64,000 nt of DNA from Dioscorea cayenensis subsp. rotundata (taxonomy: Eukaryota > Streptophyta > Magnoliopsida > Dioscoreales > Dioscoreaceae). The position numbers were made by a program, and so were the translations under genes. The stretch lies in assembly GCF_009730915.1 (NCBI RefSeq), contig NC_052482.1:682001-746000 (forward strand), given 5' to 3'. Positions 23,980-36,508 of this stretch are shown piece by piece. Position 1 is the stretch's first letter. Each line of letters starts with the position of its first letter. A model generated the notes under the pieces. The model was not told the origin of the DNA. It saw only the letters and a program-made list of their open reading frames with translations, and ran no database searches.

Positions 23980-24375
23980 TTTTAACTTTTTCCCTCAGTA
24001 GTAAGGGTGTGAAAAAGTCAAAAGATAAATCACACAAAATCTACTTTCCAGGTTGTAAAGTTTAATGAATTTCACATAAATGTACAATTCTAGTAGATAA
24101 GGGCCAACAATTGTGGCTTAATCTCAGCCCATATCCAAAAAAAAAACCTAGGATATTAAAGATTTCTATATTACTTGTCTTACAGAAATCTTATGTTTTC
24201 TTTTTAATTTTTTTCCCCTGTATAAGGGTGTGAAAAGTCAAAGATAAATCACACAAAATCTACTTTATAGGTTGTAAAGTTTAATGAATTTAACATAAAT
24301 GTATGATTCTAGTAGATAAGGGTCAATAATTGTGGCTTAATCTCGGCCCATATCCAAAAAAAAAAACCTAGGATA
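23980..24375. repeat. Direct duplication of a ~185-bp unit
   Basis: 'gataaatcacacaaaatcta', 'ggttgtaaagtttaatgaat', 'ttctagtagataagggccaa', 'cccatatccaaaaaaaaaac' and 'ctaggatatta' occur in order at 23995-24140 and 24225-24380. The flank 'gatttctatattacttgtct' is also duplicated (23642 and 24161). Confidence 0.85.
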
Positions 24376-24459
24376 TTAATATGTTATCATAATATGTAAT
24401 GATGATTTGGATTTTGTCGGTAGCAAAGGAAAACAAAATCCAAGCAAAAATCTCTTGTC

Positions 24460-25380
24460 AATTATGTTACAAAACTAGTGATAGCTAGACACGCACTACA
24501 TATGAAGCAAAAAGGGGAAACATTATTCAAGCGAAATGGGATCGGTGGCACATTTGAGAGAGTAGGGGGTGGAGGCGGCACGTCATTAAGGGGTAGGGTT
24601 AGAAAAATTAATTTTACTGATAAAGCTCTCTCGAATTGCTGGTACATTGATCCACAGGAGTAAAGAAATAGGTGTTGGACACTTCAACAGGCTAATCATG
24701 AAAGCGTAAAGACTGTCGTGATTGAACGGATAATCGTTATGGTTTAGTTTTACTTTATTTGCAAAACCTAAAATGGTCTGGCGGGACAAATTAATGCAAA
24801 ATAATGTTCCTAATATTATATCGTCAATCTTTGATCGGCTCATCAGAAAAGTCCGAATCTCAAAGAACGTCCCCGTTGCTATGTCTGAAATCATTGAAAA
24901 GAAGATCAAGGAGGAAGAGTTTGAAGAGAGAAAGCAGAGGGGTTGAGAGGAGGAGATCTCGAAAAGAGGATCGTGCCGGCAATGGCATGTTATATTTCCA
25001 TATAAGGTGAGGGAGATCGAAGTCTAAGAATAATGGTCAGTTAACAGAAGATCAAGGAAATCAAGCACTGAGGAATGAAGATGAAATGTCTCCAGAGAAG
25101 TCAAAACAAGATTTAGGAGACAAATCACTCTGGTGGGAAGTGGGGCACCAATCAAGAGAAGATGGATCTGAAAGCATAAAAGATCAACACATGGGTGCTA
25201 GACAAAGGTAAAGTAATCAAAGGTACAAGGATTTCCATAATGGGGCATATATGGCTCATGGGTATATATATAAATGGGATGAAGGGCAGGAAGGAGGGGT
25301 TCATGCGGAATCTGAACCAGTTTGACGGGAGCAGCAACTGGGGTACGTGGTTCCTTGGCTGGAAGACTCTGGGTTAATTA
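24460..25380. other. No recognised gene; composition less AT-rich
   Basis: Short frames only, for example one reading FKRNGIGGTFERVGGGGGTS (+, 24530-24590) and a Lys/Arg/Glu-rich one reading AMSEIIEKKIKEEEFEERKQ near 24880-24940. The purine-rich composition makes such frames easy by chance. From 25380 to 26470 there is only AT-rich DNA. Confidence 0.3.
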
Positions 25381-26476
25381 GCTTCTCACTTTAATTTTGT
25401 GGTTTATCTTGTTTTGGTTGACAACAGTTGATAGTTCAGTTGTACATGTAGGGTAATTTCCTGTGGTGTATTGTAAGCTTGTAAGGTTCTCCACTTGCAT
25501 GTTTTGGGAGATCCTAGCTTAACTATGTATCTGTGTTTATGTTAATGATATTATGAGCTAACTCATAGCTCTTATACCTGGTTGCGGTGTGTGTCTGTGA
25601 ACTAACCTGTGCGCAGGATCATAACATGGCACCAGCTAGGGATAGGGTAGGGTTTGGCAAAGGGACGGTGAGAAGGAGGATTAGGTGGTGTCGGTAGTGT
25701 TATTAATTAACTTATGTTCAACATTATTTACCCAATTATAAATCGCCAAATGTCTTTCCCAGAACGAAGTTTTCAAAACAGTGAATTTTGGGGGGATAGA
25801 ATTAAGTTTAAGTATATAGTATTTGTAATCAGAGCATCTTTAATAGCAGTATTTAATTTGGTTCACTGAATGTATGAAAGGTGGGAGCTCCAAGACCATT
25901 GAGAGGGTTTGCTACTAACAAATTACAGTATATTGTTCTCCACTCTCCACTTTCTTTCGATTTTCTACTCTGGAATGGAATGGATAAAAATACCCTCCTC
26001 ATCTTCAAAAACTTCAAATTAAAATAATTTTCAAAAATCTCAAAATATTATTTTATAAAAATTTGTATAATTTTTTTAATAATGAAATTTAAAACATATA
26101 TTTTTGAATATATTAACTAATTGTTTTCATTAAATAATAAAATAGTTTTGTTAGATATTTACTATGAAATGCATATTGTGTATAACTAAAATGATGAGTA
26201 AAATAATTATAGATCACATACCATTACATAACTATTATGGAAGATTCTTTGATGGATAAAAGTAATGGTGTGATGATGTGGTATAAATATTATACTCTTG
26301 AATAGTTTAACCATAGAGACAAGCTCTACAAAAAAAAAAAAATAGAGAATATAAAGTAGAATTATAATTTATAATAATAATAATAATAATAAAGTACTCA
26401 CAGGAGAGTTGAAAAACAATCAAGGGTTGTTTGGTCATTTCGAAATTTGAGAAGATATTGTATATTATATTATATC

Positions 26477-26800
26477 GTAAAATATCGAAAATAGTCCTCA
26501 TATTTTGCGTTTTGTCCCTTTTAGTCTCTTTAATATAAAATCGCCTTTTTGGTCCCTCAGTATTTTTACATTTTGTCTTTTTGGTCCCTCTAATCGATCC
26601 GGATCCCTTTTTAGTCCTTCCAGGGTTGATGAATTAGAGATCGAGAAAAGATGAAAAATGCTAAATATGGAGGACCGAAAAGGAGTTTTCTACTAAAAGG
26701 ATGAAAAATGCGCAAATATAATGACCAAAAAGGCAGATTTTATATGAGAGGGACTAAAATGGCGGAAAATGAAAAATAGAGGGACTATTTTGATATTTAC
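26477..26800. mobile_element. MITE-like foldback element, ~325 bp
   Basis: The left end 'taaaatatcgaaaatagtcc' pairs with the reverse complement of the right end 'gtaaatatcaaaatagtccc'. Pairing continues inward through 'cttttagtc' and 'aatataaaatcgcctttttg', giving terminal inverted repeats of roughly 100 bp. This is typical of Mutator- or foldback-type MITEs that have 'tttttggtccctc' bodies. No coding frame. Confidence 0.75.
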
Positions 26801-27173
26801 ACCTATTATATTAAGTTGTTGTTGTTGTCATAAAAAAAAAATTATTTCATTTACGTTATTGTACCCGGCAAGTGAGAGAATCTAAAAAGCAAGGGCATTT
26901 TGGGTAATCTATACAAACAAGTAAAAAGAGAGACAAAACAAACAACGCGTCATTAAACAAAGCGTGCTTGTTCACCAACTCATTCTTTTCTCCCACACTC
27001 CTCTCCCTTTCCAACCAATCCGAGTTCACTCTTTCTTTCTTAGTTATATATATATATATATATATATATACATAACAATGCCACCACTCTCACCATCAAC
27101 ACAATACTCTTCTCTTTCACTTAAGCCTCATCAAAACCTTCAACTCTCTTTAGCTTATTAGATTTCTCTTTCT

Positions 27174-27208
<35 letters not shown>

Positions 27209-27230
27209 TTTGATTAAGAAGAGATGGGTC

Positions 27231-27768
27231 ATGGGTGAGAAGATGAAGATGATGATGATGAAGAAGAAGACAACAACAATGAGAGGACGTGCATGGAGAT
27301 TAATAATACGTATAGCATTAATATGGGTTAGAAAAGGTGGTGCATTCAAACAAAGTCTTCTTCTTTCTCTCAAGCTTGCTTTCAAAAACATTAATATTAC
27401 TAATCATCATAAGAAGAGCATTCATTAATTACTTTGAACTTGAGTTCTCATTTGATGAAACTCCTTCATTTCGTTTCAAGCTTCACCTGCCTCGCTTTCC
27501 ATGCATTGGTTTTCCTGATCATGTTCATGATCAACATCATGATGATGATGATGATGATGATGATGATGCTGTCTTCTTCTTCAATGGACATGATAATAAT
27601 GATCATGTTATTAATTCCATTTCTTATGATCATCATAAGAATGATGAAGAATTAGAAGGGATAGATAACCAGGCTGAAGTGTTTATTAATAAGTTTTATC
27701 AAGAGATGAAGTTCCAACGTCAAGTCTCTTTCATTCAATACAATGAGATGCTTCTAAGCATCTCTTGA
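27231..27768 (+). CDS. DUF761 (cotton-fibre-type) protein, one frameshift
   Basis: A single-exon gene. From the ATG at 27231 the frame reads MGEKMKM...RAWRLIIRIALIWVRKGGAF and then FKQSLLLSLKLAFKN. Around 27400-27425 the frame shifts by one base to NYFELEFSFDETPSFRFKLH and then a His/Asp-rich stretch encoded by a GAT repeat. It ends in the DUF761 signature NQAEVFINKFYQEMKFQRQV followed by SFIQYNEML. N-terminal basic-hydrophobic segment, mid 'EFSFDETP' motif and C-terminal DUF761 box are the layout of this plant family, whose molecular role is largely unknown. The shift sits beside short repeats and may be a sequencing error. Length about 178 residues once read through. Confidence 0.78.
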
Positions 27769-28508
27769 TAATTTTTTTTTTCTTCTTTTTCTTTATTTTA
27801 TTTTTAATTTTCTTATTTCTATTGTGTCTTGCCTCACATTCTTTTGTTATGTTTTTTTGTTTTACTTTGTTCAAATTTTGGAGGGTTTTTGTAGAGAGAT
27901 TTAATTGATTTTGTAAAGGGTTGTGAATTATATTGATATTTTAGATTTAATTGAGAGATTTTTTTAAAAAAATTTTGAGTTACAAGTTTTGATTGGTATA
28001 TGTGTTGGGTATTAATATAAGATGGTATATTTTATATAAAAAATAGCCTTTTATTTTTTTTTAAAAAAAAGAAGAAGAAGAGTAAAACATATCATTTAAA
28101 TTATATTTAAAGATAGCAAACAAAATCAAATTAAAAATAATAATGTGATGTTTTAATAACAGATGGGTGGCAAGTAATTTTTTTTTAATTAATGAGGTAT
28201 TCATTTTGATTCATTAATAATGTTCATAATCCATGTTGTGAGGCTCCCACACAAACAATGCATTGCATTCAAATGAAGTTGCAAGAGTGCAAATTGCAGA
28301 AAATTTCAGATAATGAAAATAAAAAATTAAAATCATCGATCAAATACCCGACTTGATCAATAACTTTTAATATCAAATCTTGTTACTTCCAAAAATATAT
28401 AGCGTGTTGAACTATGGCAATTTATTTGTCGAGATTTTAGTCTTAATTAATTAAGCGGAAAAACAAGTCTTTGGAAATAACAATGAAACAGTAAAATCTT
28501 ACTTTGCT

Positions 28509-29288
28509 TTAATCGAGCTGCAGCGATCCATCACTATTGGCAATATCTTGCATTTTTCGAGCAGCAGCAGCCAGCGTCGCTTCGCTCTTGCAGAAAGCAA
28601 ACCTAATGTATCTATTTCGATAGATCTCACCATTAGAATCCAAATGGAAGAACCCGCAGCCGGGCACTGCTGCCACACCGGCTTTTTGAATCAAGGCTCT
28701 AACAAAATCAACCTGCAAAGCTTCATGTCAATTAAGATATAACAGTATTCAACTTTTTTTTCCACCACACACGACCAATTTGATTTTCAGAAGCATTAAA
28801 TATTATAGTTTGAATAACGAAGAAATGCATACGTCGGAGTGTAACCAGTTCTTGGGAATCTCTGCAAACACGAATACTGAACCCTGAGGTTTGCACTGAA
28901 TTTCAAAGCCAAGCTTGGACAATATGGCCACAATGTGATCTCTCCTTGCCTCATATTCCTTTAACAACATGCAAAAGTAAAACCAAAGCTGAGCCGTTCA
29001 TTGCTCAATTAAAATATATATATGGGTTTAAATCGTCTCCATGTGTATGCAGATGCACCGTTTACTAAAGTTATTTACTTATAGACATTGCTCAATAATG
29101 ATCTAACGGTTATTATTTATATAGATACTGTGCTGAATTGCAGTGTATAATACTGTTTGGTACTATTTTAAATTGTTCAACAACGTTCAAGAATGGATTG
29201 TAACCATTGGATACTAATCTAACGGTTACTGTGGACAGTCCTGCATTTGCAATCTCAAACCTAGAGGCATCCCAAATGATGGGTTTTA

Positions 29289-29327
<39 letters not shown>

Positions 29328-32292
29328 CCATTAAGAGTATCAATTGATAGAAAGTTGATTTGAGATGCTCACTCTTCGTAAGGATGTAAAGTAGGATGGG
29401 GAGCTCGTCAAGGCAGTTAGTGCAGCTTCCTGAAAAGGTGAGGGAGCCGAATCTGTAATCCTTACGTGAATGTTTCTGATTGCAGATGCTATGTTTGGTG
29501 TAGCACAAGCCCAACCGATCCTCCAGCCTGTCTCAGTTTCATAAACATCACAATAGTATGTATTGCCCAACTATCCGAGCATTTTTGAAGCAGTTCTTGT
29601 TAGTCAAAGGACTCTAATGACATCAAGTTAAATCATCAAATAAAAAAAAAGCAGATAAGAAGTCAAAACTTTTGTAGAATCATCATATTAAACAGCTTGC
29701 AAGAAATGAATCCTAAACTCTTGTCGTTCTTATTCCTAAACTCCTGTGGTTCTTATCGATATGAAAAATATTAGATAAGATAACCAGCCTTCTTATTGTT
29801 ACCTGTGACACTGAAAGTTTTGGACAGTGAGGACGTCACAATGGTTCTTTCTTGCATTCCAGGAAGAGAAGCAAGGCATATGTGTTTTTGATCATCATAT
29901 GTTATATATTCATAAACCTGGAGAAATTCAAGATATTAATAATCTCAACCAAAAAAATTACATAGAAAAAAAAAAAACAACTTTTGAATGGAAAATTAGT
30001 TATAAATTGACAATAGAGAAGTAATTGGAATCAAATGATTGGAGAAGATTTTTAGAAATTTTCAGAACTAGAACGTTAGATATCAGCTACAATTAAGTGT
30101 TTAAAACAACAAATGCAGTGAAATTTAATTCAGCTCCCAATTCTCCAATATTTTTTGAAGTCTTAGATATTGAAGATTGCAGCAAACCGGAGCATTCACT
30201 TCTTGTACTTGGTATTAAGAAATGAAAAAGGATGATTCATACTTCATCGGTAATGGCAAAACAATTCATTTTTGCAGCAAGCTCCAGCAATGACTTCAAA
30301 CTCTTCCTCGGTGAAAACTTTCCCAGTTGGATTATGGGGACTGTTTCAATGCCAATTAGTGTTTTTGCAAATTCTAAAAGCATGAGAAAAGAAATATTAC
30401 AAGAAATCACTTAGTTGTGGCCATGTAACTATTTGAATAATTTTTGAAACAATTTTAATAGAACATGAGTGCATGCATGTATTTTCAATCATAAATACAC
30501 TATTACCTAAACTGACATTATGCACATCAGTGGATAAGAAGAATAATGAGAAAACATAGATAGTAACAAAGATAATATGTTCTTAATTTGTGCATCACAG
30601 TAAAAGAAAAGTTACCAACACAACCACATCAAGTTTCATGACACAAATAATTCTTATGCAGACTAGATTCCAAACTGCTCTTCATTATTATGGATCAAAA
30701 GACAATGCTGCCAACTTACAAACAAAGAATAATGCTTCTTCTTCTTCTTCTAATAACTGAGTATATCATATGAGTGAATACTATAAGAACATAATCTTGG
30801 AAAAATGAAAGCATTGGCATAATAAGCGATTACCTCTCACCTGTTCAAAACCACAGCTTTTGTTCGTGTAGTAAAGGATCTCATGAATTTATCCATATTT
30901 AAACTCCAGTTAGGTGGATCCAGTGGCACGTAGACCTAATCGAAGCAATTTTACAGATCATTAGTGAAAGTGGTACAACAGACGCGTAGAATAAGCACAA
31001 AAAGCTTAATTGACCCAAAGTATGAACACAAGAAGGATTTGGTCTAGACATTTTAATTTAATTCAGCAAATAATCCATCAAAAACCCAATTATGCAGTTT
31101 TTTATAACAAACTCACAGGCACTCCTCCAGCCAGATTGATGCTTGTTTCATAAGCTTCATAAGCAGGATCAAACAACAATACTTCATCACCTCGATCTAT
31201 TACTGTTTCAAAGCCATCCAATGTCCTGAGTTTTCATCGTTTAAAGTGTGTTTAGATGGAAGAAAAACAGAGGAAAAGAGAAGCAATAAGACATTTGTTT
31301 TTCTCTTCCTTTGGTTTCCACTTTCCATCAATCACAATACCACATTTAAAAAAAACAAACTATACACAAGAATGAAAAAGGAACAACAACATACTTGCAA
31401 ACACTGTTGCCGCAAAATGCTTCCAGTCTGGCCACAGGAAAACACATAGTCAGTAAGAGGATCAGTATCAAGACCATAACTCTCTTTCATCTTCATTCCC
31501 GACAAATCACAAACTCCTTGCACATGACTGAAAAAAAAAAACAACTTTCACCAGTAAAAACATAAAAATAAGAACATCAACATCAAGAATAAAATCACAG
31601 ACTTAATCAAAAGTTACAACAAGAACTGAAACGAAAAACTCTCATGTAAAAAGCATAAAAAGGCCATAACTTTCTTTTCATCTTTATGCGCTAACAAATC
31701 TCCAATCCTTTCAACATGCCTTAAAAACAATTTTTCACTACTAATAGCATGAAATAAGAACAGAAGCATCAAGAACAAGGCCAAGATTTAAATAGAGTCA
31801 CAAAAAGAACTGAAAAGAAAGCAAGTCTCCAAGTGGTTAGTCTGAAAATCATAACTTTCTCTATCTTCGTCGCCAACAAATCACAAACTCCTTGCAAATT
31901 CCTAAAACCAAATTTCACCGCTAAACGTTAAAAACCAAGAATGTCACCATTTACAAACCAGGATTGGAACAAAAAGATAACCTTTGGATGGCTATTGACA
32001 AAGAAAAACCAACTTTCACGGCTAAAAACATTAAGAACAGTAAAATCAAGAGAAACTAGAAAGAATTGAAGAAAATGTACAAGAAGATTTAAGAGCTGCG
32101 TGAGAGAATGCCTGGATTGATTGAGGTTCGCATCAATGGCGGAGATGGCAGCGTTCTTGACCGGAAAAAGGGGCAGGGAAGTCGGGAAATCCTCGGCGAG
32201 GTTAATGGTTCCACAACGCTGCGCTAAGTGGGAGAGTTCTTGATTGGCGATGGCTTGAGCTTCCGACCAACCTGGGAGAGCTTCTCCTCCAT
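28509..32292 (-). CDS. Kynurenine/methionine-type PLP aminotransferase, complete 9-exon structure
   Basis: Exons: 32292-32112, 31527-31395, 31202-31117, 30935-30841, 30340-30243, 29917-29803, 29527-29373, 28958-28833 and 28712-28509. The product would be about 396 residues, normal for this cytosol- or organelle-type family. It transfers an amino group from substrates such as kynurenine or methionine to a 2-oxo acid. Visible motifs: SPHNPTGK, TDEVYEY, the PLP-lysine block SSLSKTFSVTGWRIGW (intact here), AIRNIHVRITDSAPSPFQEA and a C-terminal GVAAVPGCGFFHLD. Exon 1 has small indels near 32241, 32191 and 32165, exon 2 near 31412-31422 and exon 5 near 30273, all in base runs and mostly absent from the + copy. 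I read it as a functional gene with assembly errors, but a decaying copy cannot be excluded. The exon 1 donor is GC in both copies. Confidence 0.85.
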
Positions 32293-32580
32293 TGCGTGCT
32301 CTCTCAAGCTCTGTCTTGAGATAATGTGTGTATTTTTCGGAAAAACACCCTCAAGTTTACTCTAATTTTAATCAACTGATTTAATTTTTAGTGTATTTTT
32401 AACGTATATATACATACTTTGGAAAAATTGAGGAGAGAAATTGATTTAAAATGATTTTTGAGTGTTGCCAATTATTTTTATGAATTATTTTGATTTTTAT
32501 AGAAGTATAAATCAACACTTTTTCTATGAATTTACTTTGAGTTCAAACTTGAGTCGTATGTGAACTTTGCTCATATTGAA
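29792..32580. repeat. Right arm of the inverted duplication (partner 1-2772)
   Basis: Reverse complement of 1-2772, covering promoter, exons 1-6 and introns. At 32581 the sequence continues 'ctcgtgagtag'; whether the left arm continues too cannot be seen. Inside the arms the spacer includes the first gap and about 26 kb. Confidence 0.9.
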
Positions 32581-32739
32581 CTCGTGAGTAGTTTCAAGTA
32601 AGATTAGAACTCTTATTCATAGTCTAATTTAGAATAATAAAACTATAAAAGCAAATTGTTATCCAATATTATGATGTAAGAGTTTTATGCAGAATAACAA
32701 CAGAGAGCACATCAACTTATCAGGGAAAAGCTTTTTGAA

Positions 32740-34082
32740 GGTCTCGGGTCATGTTATATTTCATCGTATATATATATGAAAAATTTTGTTATTTTTTCTT
32801 AGATAAATAATTAATGATCTTGAGTTGTTGTCTTTTGCTTTATTATTATTATTTTGTATGAATATACATACATAACGTTGTTTTATTTTTGGTGAATTAT
32901 ATGCATTAGTTGATGACTCTGCTCAAAAATTAATATACGTGGAAATTTTGGTTATCTTTTCTTTGATGAATAATTAATCATCTTGAGTTGTTGTCTTTTG
33001 CTTTATTATTATTATTTTTAATGAATATATATAAATAACTTTGATGGTTAATTATATGCATTGGTTATGCTTAATCTAAATTTATGCATACAGAAGAACT
33101 CTTTCACTTTAGTCAAATCTAAAGTAGAAAAATTAACTTTTATGTGATTTATGGAAGGTTTGGTTTTTTCTTCATGTTATATTTACTGTAATATATATGA
33201 AAATTTTGTTATTTTTTCTTAGATGAATAATTAATGATCTTGAGTTGTTGTCTTTGCTTTATTATTATCGTATGAACATATATAAATAACTTTTGATTTG
33301 GTGAATTATATGGATTAATTATGACTTAATTCAAATTTATGCATGCATGTAAGAACTCTGTACTTCTAATCAAATCTCAGTAGAAAATTAACTTTTATGT
33401 GATTTATATGGAAGGTTTTGGTCATGATTTATTTACTCGTATATATGTGGAAATTTTGTTATCGTAGATGTAATCACCAATGATCTTGAGTTGTTGTCTT
33501 TACTTTATTATTATGTATGAATATATATAAATAAATTTGATGGTGAATTATCCTGGATTAATTATGATTTAATCTAAATTTATGCATGCATGTAAGAATC
33601 CTTACTCTAATCAAATTCAAAAGCAGAAAATTAACTTTTTATGTGATTTATATGGAAGGTTTGTCATGATATATTTATCGTAATGTGCATGTGGAAATTT
33701 TGTTATTTTTCGTAGATGAATAATTAAGGATCTTGAGTTGTTGTCTTTTACTTATTATTATGTATGAATATATATAAAATAAATTTGATTTTTCGTGAAT
33801 ATATATGGATTGAAGTTATGACTTAATCTAAATTTATGCACGCATGTAAGAACTCTCTACTTCTAGTTAAACTAAAGCAGAAAAATTAAATCTTTGTGTG
33901 TGTGATTTATATGGAAGGTTTGTAATGTTATATTTTACTATAATATATGTGGAAATTTTTGTTATCATAGATGAATAAATAATGATCTTGAGTTGTTGTC
34001 TTTGCTTTATTATTATTGGTTTTGTATGAATATATATATAAATTACTTTTGATTTTTTTTTGGTGAATTATATGGATTAAGC
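32740..34082. repeat. Tandem satellite, ~250-bp unit, at least six copies
   Basis: 'gatcttgagttgttgtcttt' recurs near 32817, 32980, 33237, 33483, 33730 and 33984, each time followed by 'gctttattatta', 'gaatatatataaat' and 'ttaatctaaatttatgcatg'. The spacing is about 250 bp after a first short copy. The array runs straight into the N gap, so its true length is unknown. Confidence 0.9.
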
Positions 34083-35082
34083 NNNNNNNNNNNNNNNNNN
34101 NNNNNNNNNNNNNNNNNNNNNNNNNNNNNNNNNNNNNNNNNNNNNNNNNNNNNNNNNNNNNNNNNNNNNNNNNNNNNNNNNNNNNNNNNNNNNNNNNNNN
34201 NNNNNNNNNNNNNNNNNNNNNNNNNNNNNNNNNNNNNNNNNNNNNNNNNNNNNNNNNNNNNNNNNNNNNNNNNNNNNNNNNNNNNNNNNNNNNNNNNNNN
34301 NNNNNNNNNNNNNNNNNNNNNNNNNNNNNNNNNNNNNNNNNNNNNNNNNNNNNNNNNNNNNNNNNNNNNNNNNNNNNNNNNNNNNNNNNNNNNNNNNNNN
34401 NNNNNNNNNNNNNNNNNNNNNNNNNNNNNNNNNNNNNNNNNNNNNNNNNNNNNNNNNNNNNNNNNNNNNNNNNNNNNNNNNNNNNNNNNNNNNNNNNNNN
34501 NNNNNNNNNNNNNNNNNNNNNNNNNNNNNNNNNNNNNNNNNNNNNNNNNNNNNNNNNNNNNNNNNNNNNNNNNNNNNNNNNNNNNNNNNNNNNNNNNNNN
34601 NNNNNNNNNNNNNNNNNNNNNNNNNNNNNNNNNNNNNNNNNNNNNNNNNNNNNNNNNNNNNNNNNNNNNNNNNNNNNNNNNNNNNNNNNNNNNNNNNNNN
34701 NNNNNNNNNNNNNNNNNNNNNNNNNNNNNNNNNNNNNNNNNNNNNNNNNNNNNNNNNNNNNNNNNNNNNNNNNNNNNNNNNNNNNNNNNNNNNNNNNNNN
34801 NNNNNNNNNNNNNNNNNNNNNNNNNNNNNNNNNNNNNNNNNNNNNNNNNNNNNNNNNNNNNNNNNNNNNNNNNNNNNNNNNNNNNNNNNNNNNNNNNNNN
34901 NNNNNNNNNNNNNNNNNNNNNNNNNNNNNNNNNNNNNNNNNNNNNNNNNNNNNNNNNNNNNNNNNNNNNNNNNNNNNNNNNNNNNNNNNNNNNNNNNNNN
35001 NNNNNNNNNNNNNNNNNNNNNNNNNNNNNNNNNNNNNNNNNNNNNNNNNNNNNNNNNNNNNNNNNNNNNNNNNNNNNNNNNN
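34083..35082. other. Assembly gap, 1000 N
   Basis: A second placeholder of exactly 1000 N, with the ~250-bp satellite on its left and unique sequence on its right. Probably caused by collapse of the satellite. Confidence 0.99.
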
Positions 35083-35430
35083 TGAAAGGCTCATGACTCT
35101 TGCTGAGGTCTATCGCTTTTGAAGCATGTTTCAAAGCTTGCAAAAGCGTGAGACTCACTGCTGATATCTGGAGATGTTTTACATCTTAAAGTTTCGAATC
35201 TGGTAAGCATATTTTTCCCTAGTTTCAGTTAATAACCACGCAACATTCATTATAACAATTCTCACTGTATTTTGTGTTTGCATCATTGCATCCTCAGGTG
35301 AAGTCTGTCCACTTGCGGTGGATGATCACTAATGCCATATATAACCTGCAAAACAATAGCAAGGCATTACCGGTAGACCAATGATGGTTTGTTTGATTTG
35401 AATCAAAACCCGGCAGTCCTCGCAGGTATG
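35083..35430 (+). other. Possible terminal exons of a gene lost in the gap
   Basis: 35083-35201 and 35299-35427 are less AT-rich and are separated by a stretch with a plausible donor (CTG/gtaagc) and acceptor (cctcag/GTGAAG). A further gtatgc donor follows at 35428. Joined, a frame reads VLHLKVSNLVKSVHLRWMIT. I cannot name a family, and it could equally be 3' UTR. 35430-36500 shows no gene. Confidence 0.3.
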
Positions 35431-35810
35431 CTGATACCTTCTTTATGGTATAATTGTATAAATGAACTCTTCATGTAAAGTTGACTGAATATCGTCGAGG
35501 ATGTTCGAGCAAACTCTTCTGCTCCTAATAGCCCTAGGCCCTTTATTGTGTGTTTCTGAAACCATGTTTGGGGTTTCTGATATGAGAGCCTTTGCTCAGC
35601 TACCTTTGATGCATGTGGTAGCTGGTTTGACTGCTTGCTTTATGTGAATAATATGGTTTTATAAAATAATGTTTGGAATATGGTTTATAACTCTTATATT
35701 TGTTGTGGTTTTATAAAATTTTGAGCAGTTTTAGCTCAAAATTGTTTTTAAATTTTTAAATAGAATCAAACTTCTTATTTTTCATAGAGTAAAAGTTCTG
35801 TTGTAGGGAG

Positions 35811-35859
<49 letters not shown>

Positions 35860-36508
35860 GCGCTAATGCACCTGTTTTATTTGAATATCTTTAAAAATAG
35901 GAAATGTGCTTTTTATATTTATTTATTTATTCATTCCAGTCGAAACACCTATTTGTATTTGTGAAGTTGGGGTTGAGGTCTGAATCTTTATGAAACAAAA
36001 GCAAGAAGCCAGGAATTATCTCATCAAATCATCAATCCTAATCCGATTTAATTATTGCAGTAAATATACGCACTATTTTCAAAAATTATTTCTTTTAAAA
36101 TATTTAATATTAATTACCATGAATTAAAATACACAAGAAAATCATCCAGTCCACTGGATTATTTTTTCAAAACATTATTACTAAATTTTTCTAAACTCAA
36201 TCAAATGATCTAACTCCACCCTAACAAGAATACAAATATAATATTTTTTACCCTACAATTTCAGCACCCCTACAAAATAAACTCATCCTCCTCCCAAACC
36301 CCCAACCAACCACAACCCACACAAACAAATAAATAAATAAAAATAAATAAATTACATTAAATTACATTATTATTAAAATAAAAAATAAAAAATTCAAAAG
36401 TTGAGTAAGTGTTACTAAGTAGAAGTAACATGATTCTTGATGTTGTTGCAATCCAATAGTAGATAAGAGCAAACAAACGTCACATATCTCTTACCTTATT
36501 ATTCTCTC

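Noticed and set aside
24478-24663. Gly-rich 61-codon frame and its antisense partner
   Set aside because: Both strands are open over the same bases, and neither has homology I recognise.
27434-27655. Met/Ile-rich frame over the GAT repeat
   Set aside because: An out-of-frame reading of the Asp repeat in the DUF761 gene.
33928-35158. Long minus-strand frames through the second N gap, including a start reading MSLTLLQALKHASKAIDLSK
   Set aside because: Same artefact. The non-N part at 35083-35158 is 25 codons with no recognisable family.
35820-35855. Long AT dinucleotide runs as promoters or origins
   Set aside because: Simple repeats of this kind are scattered across the whole window without gene context.
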